Shown: positions 34,503 through 42,753 of the stretch, piece after piece
Layout of the letters: each line of letters opens with the position of its first letter
Position numbering within the stretch: the first letter of the stretch is position 1
DNA from: Ralstonia sp. 25mfcol4.1
GTDB taxonomy: Bacteria > Pseudomonadota > Gammaproteobacteria > Burkholderiales > Burkholderiaceae
NCBI RefSeq assembly: GCF_900104095.1
Contig: NZ_FNJO01000010.1
Span: 20,231 to 84,230 of the forward strand
Length of the DNA stretch: 64,000 nucleotides
Direction: 5' to 3'
Notes under the pieces: model-generated
What the model saw: the letters and a program-made list of their open reading frames with translations, nothing else
What the model was told of the DNA's origin: nothing
The model's database searches: none
Position numbers and translations under genes: made by a program

Positions 34503-34870
34503 GGGGTGGGGGGCCGGGCCGATAGGCTTGGCCCTTGTGCGGCGTGATAATGGTTTTGAGTCCGTGCCAAGAAGGCTCATTGGCTCTATTGATCATCCAC
34601 GTCCGAAATGGTGCCGAACATTTCCCGGATGTTATCTTGGAGTTTGCAGTCGCGCGGCTTTGACGGGGTGCAGACGACTATAGCGCCTACAGAGACTTTT
34701 TCATTTCCCCAAAGAAGATGCATGCGGTGATAACGAACCGGTGCCCGGTTGGAAATACTCCGAAACGATGAAACTTCCGCTGCGTACAGGTACCTCCGCC
34801 CTGGCTTGTTACGTTCCAGGAATCAGTCGTTTCACCGAGGTATCCCATCTGCGTTGCGATTTCAGATTTT
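34480..34870. repeat. Direct repeat, left copy
   Basis: From 34480 rightward the sequence is nearly the same as that from 35768 (offset about 1288). In the first 390 bases there are only scattered substitutions and small indels; similarity then fades through about 35190. The repeat begins inside the last codons of the DUF4148 gene and covers the 3' half of the pseudogene on the - strand. Confidence 0.9.
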
Positions 34871-35190
34871 GGTTGCCCAATATATTTCACGGCCCCGTCA
34901 GAATAGTCTGAGGTAGAAAAGAGATATTCCGCCAATCGCTGGGCCACCGGGATGTTCGTCACCGTCAAAGCAAAGTGAACAAAATTATAATATTCGGCAA
35001 CAGCTGGGTGGCCACTCGAACCTATTTTTCGCCCCCGCTCTATTACGCCCAGAATACATCGTTCATCAGGGTATGTGTTGTGCCGCTCCACAACCAGAAT
35101 CTGAAGACCGGACGGCACTTTCATTCTGATTCCGCACCATTCGAATACGCGTGGTCGCTTCGGTTTTTCGCTATAGTGAGCCGTCCGTAG
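34586..35190 (-). pseudogene. Frameshifted copy of the islet's secreted protein
   Basis: This is a broken paralogue of the gene at 35872-36555. The intact part reads from about 35190 to 34790 (CGIRMKVPSG, then GAVKYIGQPKSEIATQMGY, LGETTDSW). One base is missing at about 34788-34791 compared with the intact copy (ACAGGT here, ACAATGT there). After TSQGGGT the frame shifts and stops at 34687; in the shifted frame the homology continues to a stop at 34586. The N-terminal signal peptide of the intact copy is also not recognisable here. An ATG at 35124 could still give a 145-residue product of unknown value. It is AT-richer than the surrounding chromosome. Confidence 0.8.
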
Positions 35191-35312
35191 CTTATTACGT
35201 CGAAAACCTTATTATTATCCACAGCATGTACGAATTTGGCGTACCCGCCGCCAGCATCTGACGTCAATGCAAGCGCTTTCCGCCGGGGCGGGGCGGTCAA
35301 AAAGACCACAGA

Positions 35313-35744
35313 TTACTTCCAATTGCAACCCGCCTCTGGCGTGGACCTGGCACTCGGATCAAATAAAAAGGTTTTCTTTGCGCCGGACCTTTTTTCAACG
35401 TACACCATCGAATACACCATGGCGCCTTGGCTGAACATTTCATATGTTCCAGAAACGCGATCACCATTTATTTCTAACCATGTCGTGACAAGTTGGATCG
35501 GGCGACCTTTGTCATGCAGCTCTTCGTCGGATGAGGCGAGCACCACGGTTCGCAAGGCCGAGGAGTTTTCATATTTAACAAATCCCCCGCTCCATTTGAC
35601 CGTATTATCATAGTATGTACGCATCTCGAAACTGCTTACTCCTTCCTCCCAAGCCCGAAAACAGTATCCCTCCCGGCTCACTTCCCCGTAAGCTTTTGAA
35701 GCAATAAGAAGATATGCGGCAAAAAGAACAATCGAAGGGTTCAT
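35313..35744 (-). CDS. Small exported protein of the islet, unknown function
   Basis: 143 aa from ATG 35744. An N-terminal hydrophobic segment (MNPSIVLFAAYLLIASKAYG) looks like a signal peptide cleaved after about residue 20. The mature part contains two cysteines (GYCFRAW and EAGCNWK near the C-terminus) and beta-rich stretches such as VTTWLEINGDRVSGTYEM. No family is recognised. It lies between the two copies of the duplicated gene in AT-rich DNA; small exported proteins in this position are often immunity proteins, but that is an inference. Confidence 0.6.
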   Translation of the reverse strand: MNPSIVLFAAYLLIASKAYGEVSREGYCFRAWEEGVSSFEMRTYYDNTVKWSGGFVKYENSSALRTVVLASSDEELHDKGRPIQLVTTWLEINGDRVSGTYEMFSQGAMVYSMVYVEKRSGAKKTFLFDPSARSTPEAGCNWK

Positions 35745-35767
35745 GGGGTCTGCCATTCGAGTGAGAC

Positions 35768-36160
35768 ATGCTTTTTATGATGGGGTTTGAGGGGTGGGGG
35801 CGGTCAAAAGGCTTGGCCCTTGTGCGGCGTGATAATTGGTTTTGAGTCCGTGCCAAGAAGGCTCATTGGCTCTATTGATAATCCACGTCCGAAATGGTAC
35901 CGAACATTTCCCGGATGTTATCTTGGAGTTTGCAGTCGCGCGGCTTTGACGGGGTGCAGACAACTATAGCGCCTACAGAGACTTTTTCATTTCCCCAAAG
36001 AAGATGCATGCGATGATAACGAACCGGTGACCGGTTGGAAATACTCCGAAACGATGACACTTCCGCTGCGTACAATGTACCTCCGCCCTGGCTTGTTATG
36101 CTCCAGGAATCAGTCGTTTCACCGAGGTATCCCATCTGCGTTGCGATCTCAGATTTTGTT
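35768..36160. repeat. Direct repeat, right copy
   Basis: This matches 34480-34870 closely. Its first bases, ATGCTTTTTATGATGGGG, correspond to the end of the DUF4148 gene although no DUF4148 gene is present here. It includes the 3' half of the intact copy of the duplicated gene. Confidence 0.9.
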
Positions 36161-36555
36161 TGTCCGATATATTTCACGGCCCCGTCAGAATCGCCTATGG
36201 TAGAAAAGCCATATTCCATCAGTCGTTGCTGTACCGGGATTTCTTTCACGGTGAGAACGAAGTCGACCAATCCGGAATATCTACTGCCGGTCTCTCGCTT
36301 TACCGTGCCTACCGTTCGGCCCTTCTCCCGTACACCGAGAATACATCGCGCCTTTGGGTAGAGTTGGGAGTCCGGTACGACCAGCATCTTGAGGCCAGGA
36401 GGCACTTGCAAGCTGATGCCGCACCTTTCTTCTATTTCACTTCGTTTGATGCGCGCAACCTTATCGGAGTTCTCGGGACCTGAGCCATACACAAAACAAG
36501 GCTGAATTACCCACAAAATACCCAATACGGAGATTATTTGTTTATGAATATCCAT
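35872..36555 (-). CDS. Secreted protein, intact copy of the duplicated islet gene
   Basis: 227 aa from ATG 36555. Residues 1-25 form a signal peptide (MDIHKQIISVLGILWVIQP, cleavage near VYGSG). The mature protein has four cysteines (ERCGIS, ARCILGV, VVCTPS, RDCKLQ), consistent with periplasmic disulfides, and ends FGTISDVDYQ. The 130-180 region (GAVKYIGQTKSEIATQMGY, LGETTDSWSITSQ) is nearly identical to the pseudogene at 34586. It resembles the immunity proteins that accompany type VI effectors in Burkholderiales, possibly Tli4-like, but I cannot confirm a family. Its position downstream of a truncated peptidase gene fits that reading. Confidence 0.65.
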   Translation of the reverse strand: MDIHKQIISVLGILWVIQPCFVYGSGPENSDKVARIKRSEIEERCGISLQVPPGLKMLVVPDSQLYPKARCILGVREKGRTVGTVKRETGSRYSGLVDFVLTVKEIPVQQRLMEYGFSTIGDSDGAVKYIGQTKSEIATQMGYLGETTDSWSITSQGGGTLYAAEVSSFRSISNRSPVRYHRMHLLWGNEKVSVGAIVVCTPSKPRDCKLQDNIREMFGTISDVDYQ

Positions 36556-36573
36556 TTCAAATCATTGACGTAA

Positions 36574-36906
36574 TCACGACTTGTTACTGACTGCATCGTT
36601 GAGGATGACGTAAGCGTGATCAAAATAGCCTTGTCGAAGAGTGAAGTGGTTCATTCCAGGATTTATGCAGCGCGTCACATTTTTCTGTGCACCGAGAGTA
36701 CTCCCTTCGTCCGCCCAATAATTGATACTCCGCTTGCCGAAATTCACAAGTTTCCGCTTGTTGTCATACTTGAGGCGTTGCTTTTCAACCCAGTAATACC
36801 CCGCTGCATCAGTAGCCTCGAATGATTGAGTCTGGATCAGCATGGACTCTTGATCGGATTCGTAGCTTCGCAGACAACCACTTGGGCAATACCGTGGCTG
36901 ATCCAA
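36574..36906 (-). pseudogene. C-terminal fragment downstream of the truncated peptidase
   Basis: An open frame of 110 residues overlaps the end of the peptidase frame by 98 bases, in another register. Its useful part reads LRSYESDQESMLIQTQSFEA, then YYWVEKQRLKYDNKRKL, and ends LNDAVSNKS. It has no convincing start or ribosome site. It may be the tail of a separate protein joined to the peptidase remnant by deletion, or the continuation of that protein after a frameshift. No family is recognised. Confidence 0.4.
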
Positions 36907-37330
36907 CTTCCGGTGGCGCTTTCAGCATCGGCTTGACCCGATTTCGGGTGTTATCAAGGTCCAGCAAATGCATGTACAGCGAGTAGAAGGTCATGACCCG
37001 ACCTTCACCGGTCCCAGTGGTATGCCTGAGTAATACGAATCCGGTATTCGAATCCAGATGCTCCGTGCCCTCGTGGTTCTTGCGATGACACGAGATGGCC
37101 TTCTGGCGAACGGAATAGGCCACCACCTCGCCGTCCGCGATGGCATGCACCGGTACATATTTGCGTGGATTGAGATGCGCGCCGCAATGCCAACGGCCAT
37201 CGAACGCGATCGGATAGATGCCGCTGTGGCCTAACTCATACTGATCGACCGCATCCATCAGCGAGTCCGGGCCGGCGTTCTTGATGAAGTCGGCGTCGAG
37301 GGTTGGCAGGAAGGGTGGGCTGAGGATCAT
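36809..37330 (-). pseudogene. Truncated M23-type peptidase, probable type VI-like effector remnant
   Basis: 173 aa from ATG 37330 (MILSPPFLPTLDADFIKNAG). Residues about 45-130 show the start of a lysostaphin/M23 fold: WHCGAHLNPR with a candidate zinc-binding His, HAIADGEVVAYSV, NTGFVLLRHTT and MTFYSLYMHLL. The final catalytic H-x-H strand that completes M23 peptidases is absent. After VLPKWL the frame appears to lose homology and ends. Intact relatives act on peptidoglycan cross-links and are delivered by type VI secretion beside immunity genes. The lack of a ribosome site, the truncation and the fragment downstream suggest it is inactive. Confidence 0.6.
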
Positions 37331-37492
37331 GGTCCATGAGCACGTGACATATTGGTGCGACGCACGCTACATGGATTGCCCACTTCTGAGACCGCTGAAT
37401 GGCTGTTGTCTAATTCAGCGCAAGATTGGAGGAGCTAAAGCGGAACTTCGTGACGTTGCGATAGACAAGGAACATCCAATGTGATGCCACGG

Positions 37493-37524
37493 CGGCGCGT
37501 CGCCAGATCACCCGCGACGCGCCG
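37493..37524 (-). terminator. Hairpin at the 3' end of the Bug gene
   Basis: Perfect 10-bp arms CGGCGCGTCG and CGACGCGCCG surround a 12-base loop, 21 bases beyond the stop of the - strand gene at 37545. No T-run follows, so it may act as a weak or Rho-assisted terminator. Confidence 0.45.
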
Positions 37525-37544
37525 GGGCCGACTTCGGAAAACGC

Positions 37545-38528
37545 CTATTGATTCTTCATCGCCTCGGCCAGGCGCGAGATGATTTCGCCTTCGCTCTTGA
37601 AGGCCCTCTGGGCGTAGGCCGCGTATTGTTCCGGGCCCATGTAGTTGGTCACCATGCCGTACTGGCGGGTCACGTTCAGGAACTTGGGGTCCTTGAGCGC
37701 GTTGCGGAAGGCGTCGTCGAGGCGCTTGACCACGGCCGGTTTCATATTGGCCGGGCCAATGATGCCGAATGGCGAGTTCGACCACACCGGGTAGCCGATT
37801 TCCTTCAGCGTCGGGGCGTTCGGAAAGTCGGCTGCGCGCTTTTCGGAGAGGGTGGCGAGCACACGCATTTGTCCGTTCTGCACGTAGGGCAGCAACGTGT
37901 TCGACAGGACCGCCACATCGGATGAGCCGCTCAGCAACGCGGTGATGGCCTCGGCGTCGCCTTTGTAGGGCACGTGCGTCCAGTTTGATTGCGACACGCG
38001 CGCCAGTTCGGAGATTGTCAGGTGCTGGCTGCCGTAGATGCCGGTGGTGCCGTAGCTGATGCCTTTCTTGTCCGCCTTGGCGTCGGCGATCAGTTCCTGC
38101 ATGGTCTGCCACTTCGCATCCTTCTTCACGGCCACCGCAAAGTTGTAGTCCGCGATCATCGATACGTAGGTCAGGTCCTTGAGCGGGTCGTAGCGCATCT
38201 TCTGCACGTGCGGCAGTCGGAAGATCACCACGGGCGCCATGCTCAGCGTGTAGCCGTCGGGCTCGGTGGTCACCATCTGGGTGGCGCCCAGCGTGCCGCT
38301 GACGCCGGGCTTGTTTTCCACGACGATGGATTGACCGAGTTCGCGGCCCGCCGCGTCGGCCAGCGCGCGTGTCACCTGGTCGGTCACGCCGCCGGCGCCG
38401 TACGGCACGATGAGCCGGATCGGACGGGTGGGAAAGTCATCGGCAGCCAGTGCCGGGGTGCCGAACGATGCCGCCAGCGACAGGCCCGAAGCGGCCAGCG
38501 CGGCGCGGAATAAACGACGTCGTTGCAT
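37545..38528 (-). CDS. Bug/TctC-family periplasmic substrate-binding protein
   Basis: 327 aa. The signal peptide ends about residue 28 (LAASFGTPALAADD). The mature protein starts with the family pattern FPTRPIRLIVPYGAGGVTD and contains VVENKPGVSGTLGA, THVPYKGDAEAI and the binding-site loops typical of Bug proteins, which bind carboxylates such as tricarboxylates or amino acids. No TctA/TctB membrane subunits are adjacent, the usual case for orphan Bug proteins. It lies downstream of serA on the same strand with a 180-base gap, so the two may or may not be cotranscribed. The ligand is unknown. Confidence 0.95.
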   Translation of the reverse strand: MQRRRLFRAALAASGLSLAASFGTPALAADDFPTRPIRLIVPYGAGGVTDQVTRALADAAGRELGQSIVVENKPGVSGTLGATQMVTTEPDGYTLSMAPVVIFRLPHVQKMRYDPLKDLTYVSMIADYNFAVAVKKDAKWQTMQELIADAKADKKGISYGTTGIYGSQHLTISELARVSQSNWTHVPYKGDAEAITALLSGSSDVAVLSNTLLPYVQNGQMRVLATLSEKRAADFPNAPTLKEIGYPVWSNSPFGIIGPANMKPAVVKRLDDAFRNALKDPKFLNVTRQYGMVTNYMGPEQYAAYAQRAFKSEGEIISRLAEAMKNQ

Positions 38529-38708
38529 GAGGTTGTCTCCTGATTGTCTGCCGGATCGTGCAGGTCCGGTCTGCGAGGTTGTTCGCGCAGTATGACAATG
38601 CCGCCGGGCGGCGGCTATCGGGAAACGGCGGGGGTGCCAGGCTTATCCACCGATTTCATCGCCCGCATGCGGTCGCTGCATGCGGGCTCGCGGGGAAACG
38701 GATATCGC

Positions 38709-39914
38709 CTAGCGGTTTTCGATCACGCGCGAGCGGATAAACGCGTCGTGCGCCATCAGCGTTTCGGCCCAGCCGGCCGGCGGCACCAGGCTGATATCGG
38801 TAATCACGTAGCCGATGTCGCCTTCGGTCTGCAATTGCTGGGCCTCGATGTTGGCGCCGATTTCGGCCAGCGCCTGGTTCAGATGGGACAGCGTGCCGGG
38901 ACGGTTGTAGTGAATGTTCAGTACCCGCGCCGGCGAATCCAGCGGATTGGGCTGGATCTGCGGCAGATTCACCGCGCCGATTGTGGCGCCCGTTTCCAGG
39001 AAGTTGGCCAGCTTGGTGGCCACTTCCACGCCGATATTCTCCTGCGCTTCCTCCGTGCTGCCGCCCACGTGCGGCGTCAGGATCACGTTTGGCTTACCCT
39101 GCAGCGGGGTCACGAACCGGTCGGCGTTGCTGCGCGGCTCTTCCGGGAACACGTCGATGGCCGCCCCGGCGATGTGGCCATCGTCCAGCAGTTTCGCCAG
39201 TGCCTCGATATCGACGACGGTACCGCGCGAAGCGTTGAGCAAGATGCTGCCCGGTCGCATCGCGGCCAACGCCTTGGCATTGAGCAGGTTGCGGGTCTGG
39301 GGCGTGGCAGGGACGTGCAGCGTTACCACGTCGGCAGCGCCCAGGGCGTCTTCCAGCGAATGCATCGGCACCGCGCCGCCAATCGACAGGCGAGGGCGGA
39401 TGTCGTAGAACACCACGCGCATGCCCATGGCTTCGGCCAGGATGCCCACCTGCGCACCGATATTGCCGTAGCCGATCACCGCGATGGTCTTGCCGCGTAT
39501 CTCGAACGATCCCTTTGCCGACTTCTGCCACTCGCCCTGGTGCGCGGCGCGGCTTTTCTCGGGCACGCGGCGCATCAGCATGATGGTCTGGCCGATCACC
39601 AGTTCCGCCACCGAACGCGTATTGGAGAACGGCGCGTTGAACACCGGAATGCCGGCATGGGCTGCGGCGTCCAGGTCGACCTGCGACGTGCCGATGCAGA
39701 AGCAGCCCACACTCAGCAGGCGCCCGGTGTTGGCAAAGTGATCGGCGGTCAGGTGCGTGGCCGAGCGGATGCCCAGCAGGTCGTGGTCGCGTACGGCGGC
39801 CAGCAGCGGGTCGCCCGCCAGCGCCTTGCTCTGGGTGGCGACGTCGATATGGTGGCGGCCCAGTAGTTGCTGCCCGCTGGCGTGGATGTTTTCGAGGAGG
39901 ATTGCGCTTGCCAT
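38709..39914 (-). CDS. serA: D-3-phosphoglycerate dehydrogenase
   Basis: 401 aa, close to E. coli SerA (410 aa) in length and domain order. Substrate domain (about 1-95), NAD domain (about 96-290) with VIGYGNIGAQVGILAE and the catalytic set Arg in NASRGTVVD, Glu in the EEPRSNAD region and His in LTPHVGGSTEEA. The C-terminal ACT domain (about 325-400: VLNIHYNRPGTLSHLNQAL) is the serine allosteric site. The segment SVGCFCIGTSQVDLDAAA is diagnostic of SerA. It makes phosphohydroxypyruvate, the first step of serine synthesis. Because SMP-30 and Bug genes flank it, a catabolic hydroxyacid dehydrogenase is possible but less likely. Confidence 0.95.
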   Translation of the reverse strand: MASAILLENIHASGQQLLGRHHIDVATQSKALAGDPLLAAVRDHDLLGIRSATHLTADHFANTGRLLSVGCFCIGTSQVDLDAAAHAGIPVFNAPFSNTRSVAELVIGQTIMLMRRVPEKSRAAHQGEWQKSAKGSFEIRGKTIAVIGYGNIGAQVGILAEAMGMRVVFYDIRPRLSIGGAVPMHSLEDALGAADVVTLHVPATPQTRNLLNAKALAAMRPGSILLNASRGTVVDIEALAKLLDDGHIAGAAIDVFPEEPRSNADRFVTPLQGKPNVILTPHVGGSTEEAQENIGVEVATKLANFLETGATIGAVNLPQIQPNPLDSPARVLNIHYNRPGTLSHLNQALAEIGANIEAQQLQTEGDIGYVITDISLVPPAGWAETLMAHDAFIRSRVIENR

Positions 39915-40040
39915 GATTCGGGCGTACTTCAGGAGAGTTGAGAAGGCATGTCAGGCGTCCTGTCCCGGACGCGCACACCCAGACCATAGCACCGAACCTT
40001 TCCCGTGATGGCGATGTGGGCAAGGCACATCCGAAATGGA

Positions 40041-40053
40041 TGTCATCATACAA
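40041..40053. promoter_or_regulatory. Possible GntR/FadR-type half-symmetric site
   Basis: TGTCATCATACAA, 87 bases before the SMP-30 gene, resembles operators of FCD-type GntR regulators that control sugar-acid catabolism. The symmetry is imperfect and no GntR gene is in the window, so this is weak. Confidence 0.25.
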
Positions 40054-40140
40054 GTGCTTGCTGAGCGGCGATTTTTCTCATAGGATGTCGGACAACTATA
40101 AAAGGTCCGTCCGGACCCCACAATCCGACGAGGAGACAAC

Positions 40141-41202
40141 ATGGAGAAGAAAAAGGCGGGCGTGGATGCCCATCGTCGTCACTGGCTCAAGGCCGGCGCT
40201 GCGCTCGGCGCTGCAGCCGCCAGCGGTCAGGCGCTGGCCCAGGCCTTCGAATTCAAGGCCGCGCAACGCTACCCGGACCCGGCGGTCGAGATCCTCGACC
40301 CGAGTTTCGGCAAGTACCGGCTGTTCAGTTCGACCGTGGAGCAGGTGGCCACCGGATTCCGCTGGGTGGAAGGTCCGGTCTACTTTGCCGACGGCCGCTA
40401 TCTGCTGTTCTCCGATATCCCGAACAACCGCATCATCAAGTTCGACGAAACCTCGAACCAGTGGAGCGTGTTTCGCTCGCCGGCCAACTTCACCAACGGC
40501 CATTGCCGCGACCGGCAGGGCCGCCTCGTCAGCTGCGAGCACCTGACGCGGCGTGTCACCCGCACCGAGTACGATGGGTCGATCACGGTGCTTGCCGACC
40601 GTTACCAGGGCAAGCGTTTCAACTCGCCGAACGATATCGTCTGCAAGTCGGACGGTTCGCTGTGGTTCACCGACCCGCCGTTTGGCATCGCCGGCGACTG
40701 GGAAGGCGACAAGGCAGCCTCGGAACTGCCGCACGCGGTCTATCGGATCGATCCGAAGGACAACAGCGTGACGCAGGTCATTGCCGACCTGAATGGTCCG
40801 AACGGGCTCGCATTTTCGCCAGACGAGAAGAAGCTCTACGTGATCGAATCGCGCGCCCAGCCATATCGCGTGATGTGGGCCTACGACGTGGGCGCCGACG
40901 GCCAGCCTGGCAACAAGACCAGGCTGATCGACGCCAATGGACCGGGCGCGCTCGATGGATTCAAGGTGGACGTGGACGGCAATATCTGGGCTGGCTGGGG
41001 CAGCAGCGGCGCACCGGGCGCGGATCCGTCAAAGCTTGACGGCGTACGCGTATTCAACGCCCAGGGCAAGGCCATCGGCCATATTCACCTGCCCGAGCGT
41101 TGCCCGAACCTGTGCTTCGGTGGCCCGAAGCGCAATCGCCTGTACATGGCCAGCAGCCATTCGGTGTATGCGCTGTATGTGGAGACGCGCGGCGCGGTCT
41201 GA
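40141..41202 (+). CDS. SMP-30/gluconolactonase-family lactonase, exported
   Basis: 353 aa; GAGGAGACAAC precedes the ATG. The N-terminus HRRHWLKAGAALGAAAASG is Tat-like (twin Arg, then Trp-Leu) and ends QALAQA, so folding before export is expected. The rest is a six-bladed SMP-30 propeller: FRWVEGPVYFADG with the metal-binding Glu, RFNSPNDIVCKSDG with the conserved Asn, LNGPNGLAFSPDEKKLYV, and LDGFKVDVDGNIW with the catalytic Asp. Such enzymes hydrolyse sugar lactones with a divalent metal. It is divergent from serA; its substrate is unknown. Confidence 0.9.
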   Translation: MEKKKAGVDAHRRHWLKAGAALGAAAASGQALAQAFEFKAAQRYPDPAVEILDPSFGKYRLFSSTVEQVATGFRWVEGPVYFADGRYLLFSDIPNNRIIKFDETSNQWSVFRSPANFTNGHCRDRQGRLVSCEHLTRRVTRTEYDGSITVLADRYQGKRFNSPNDIVCKSDGSLWFTDPPFGIAGDWEGDKAASELPHAVYRIDPKDNSVTQVIADLNGPNGLAFSPDEKKLYVIESRAQPYRVMWAYDVGADGQPGNKTRLIDANGPGALDGFKVDVDGNIWAGWGSSGAPGADPSKLDGVRVFNAQGKAIGHIHLPERCPNLCFGGPKRNRLYMASSHSVYALYVETRGAV

Positions 41203-41587
41203 ACGGCGTCGCGGGCGATTCGCCCATTCGCAGCCGGCAACCATGCGATCGATATCCGTACCAAGACGACAGTCGCAGACCGGCGTCGCCAGCGTCGGTG
41301 TGCGGGAATTCATGGCGTCGCAGCATGGTGAACTCCAGTTCGATAACGATGGCAGGAACGAAGGAAGCGGGAATAAAATCCCGCGCCGGATTCCATCGCA
41401 CCTGCCTGTTATTCCGTTATCTGCGGTCAATACGAAAACCATGACGGACCGGATTTCAAGGCGACGCCACGATTCAAAAAAACATTGAATTCACTCGCCG
41501 AGAAAACTGAATTCCAGTTGGGCGGGAATCTGAGACGATTCAGTACCTTTTCCGTACCGCAGCGCCCATCGCCCGCAAGGAGACTCC
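41203..41587. other. Intergenic region with one small hairpin
   Basis: The 385 bases between the lactonase and the SphA-like gene hold no convincing gene. A small hairpin GCGGGA/TCCCGC (41367-41384) might end the lactonase transcript. The right end, about 41440-41560, is AT-rich and probably carries the promoter of the SphA-like gene; AAGGAGAC at 41577 is its ribosome binding site. Confidence 0.45.
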
Positions 41588-42559
41588 ATGAATCGCGCAC
41601 GTTCGGCCGTCCTCGGTGTCATGACCGTGGGGAGTCTGCTGTCGCCTGTGGCCGGGCATGCTACCGAAGGCGCGCTCGGCCGGCCGGTGGCGGGCACTAG
41701 CGTGTCGGCGAACGTGGCGGTGATTCCTGACCAGCCGGTGTGGATTGCCAACCTGCAGCAGCTTTATATGGATGGCTCGATCAGCAGCGGCCGCGAGGTG
41801 CCGATTGGCGGGCGGACCACGGCGGGCATCGACGCCAAGATCGCGTTCACGCTGGCCACGATCATGAAGGTCTGGGACACCGGACCCGGTGCCTGGAATT
41901 TCGCGTCGAGCTTCACGCTGCCGTACGTCTGGACGACAGTGCATACCAGTGCCGTGTTCACCGGCCCCGGCGGCAGTACGTTCTCGCGCGGCGCCTCCGA
42001 CCGCGCGTCGAACCTCTATGACATGTATTTCAGCCCGCTGATTGCCGGCTACCACTTCTCGAAGACCACCCATATGGCGTTGAGCTTCAACGTCTGGGCG
42101 CCCACCGGCCAGTACGACAAGAACGCGCTGGCCAATCCCAGCCTGAACAACTGGACGTTCGTGCCACAGGTGGCCTTCACGCACCTGATGCCGCAGTACG
42201 GGCTCGAATTCAACGCCGTGGCGGCCTTCCAGTTCTACACGCGCAATACGGCCACCGACTACCAGAACGCGCCGCTGCTCACGCTGGACGTGATGGGGGT
42301 GAAGAAGTTCGGCAATTGGGGGGCGGGGCTGGTCATGGGCACGGTGCAGCAGCTTGGCAGCGATACCGGCCCCACGGCCGACCGCCTGAACGGCTTCCGC
42401 GGCCACGATTTCACGATCGGCCCGATCGTCACGTACGACACCAAGCTGGGTGGCAAGGCGCCGCTGTCATTCAGCCTGCGCTGGGTGCCCACGGTGACCA
42501 GCAAGAACCGGCTCGACAGCACGGCCACGGTCATGGGCACCGCCACGCTGGTGTTCTGA
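41588..42559 (+). CDS. SphA-like outer-membrane protein (phenol meta-pathway group)
   Basis: 323 aa. A signal peptide of about 25 residues (VMTVGSLLSPVAGHATE) precedes a beta-rich mature protein. It matches the 'phenol MetA degradation' barrel group: NLQQLYMDGSISSGREVPIG, then LPYVWTTV, LYDMYFSPLIAGYHFS and FNVWAPTGQYDKN, ending GTATLVF with a terminal Phe. Members are thought to be outer-membrane channels for hydrophobic or aromatic substrates. No aromatic degradation genes are nearby. The PHP-domain gene follows on the same strand after 194 bases. Confidence 0.88.
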   Translation: MNRARSAVLGVMTVGSLLSPVAGHATEGALGRPVAGTSVSANVAVIPDQPVWIANLQQLYMDGSISSGREVPIGGRTTAGIDAKIAFTLATIMKVWDTGPGAWNFASSFTLPYVWTTVHTSAVFTGPGGSTFSRGASDRASNLYDMYFSPLIAGYHFSKTTHMALSFNVWAPTGQYDKNALANPSLNNWTFVPQVAFTHLMPQYGLEFNAVAAFQFYTRNTATDYQNAPLLTLDVMGVKKFGNWGAGLVMGTVQQLGSDTGPTADRLNGFRGHDFTIGPIVTYDTKLGGKAPLSFSLRWVPTVTSKNRLDSTATVMGTATLVF

Positions 42560-42753
42560 TTCCGGGCGCCAGCCGCCAAATTATCACGAAAACATCACTT
42601 TCCCGTCATGTGACGTTGTCATCATCGCGCACAGAGATGAGCCAGTCAGTGCGGCTGGACCTTTGGGCGCGCCGATCCGTTGACGTTTGACCTCAAGGCC
42701 GAAGGCGCGCGGCAAGTTGGGTCGAGATATCAACAGGATAGCAGGGAAGTTTC

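Noticed and set aside
42601..42625. Possible Pho box (two GTCAT repeats) before the PHP-domain gene
   Set aside because: The repeats are 13 bases apart, not the 11 needed for PhoB, and the rest does not match.
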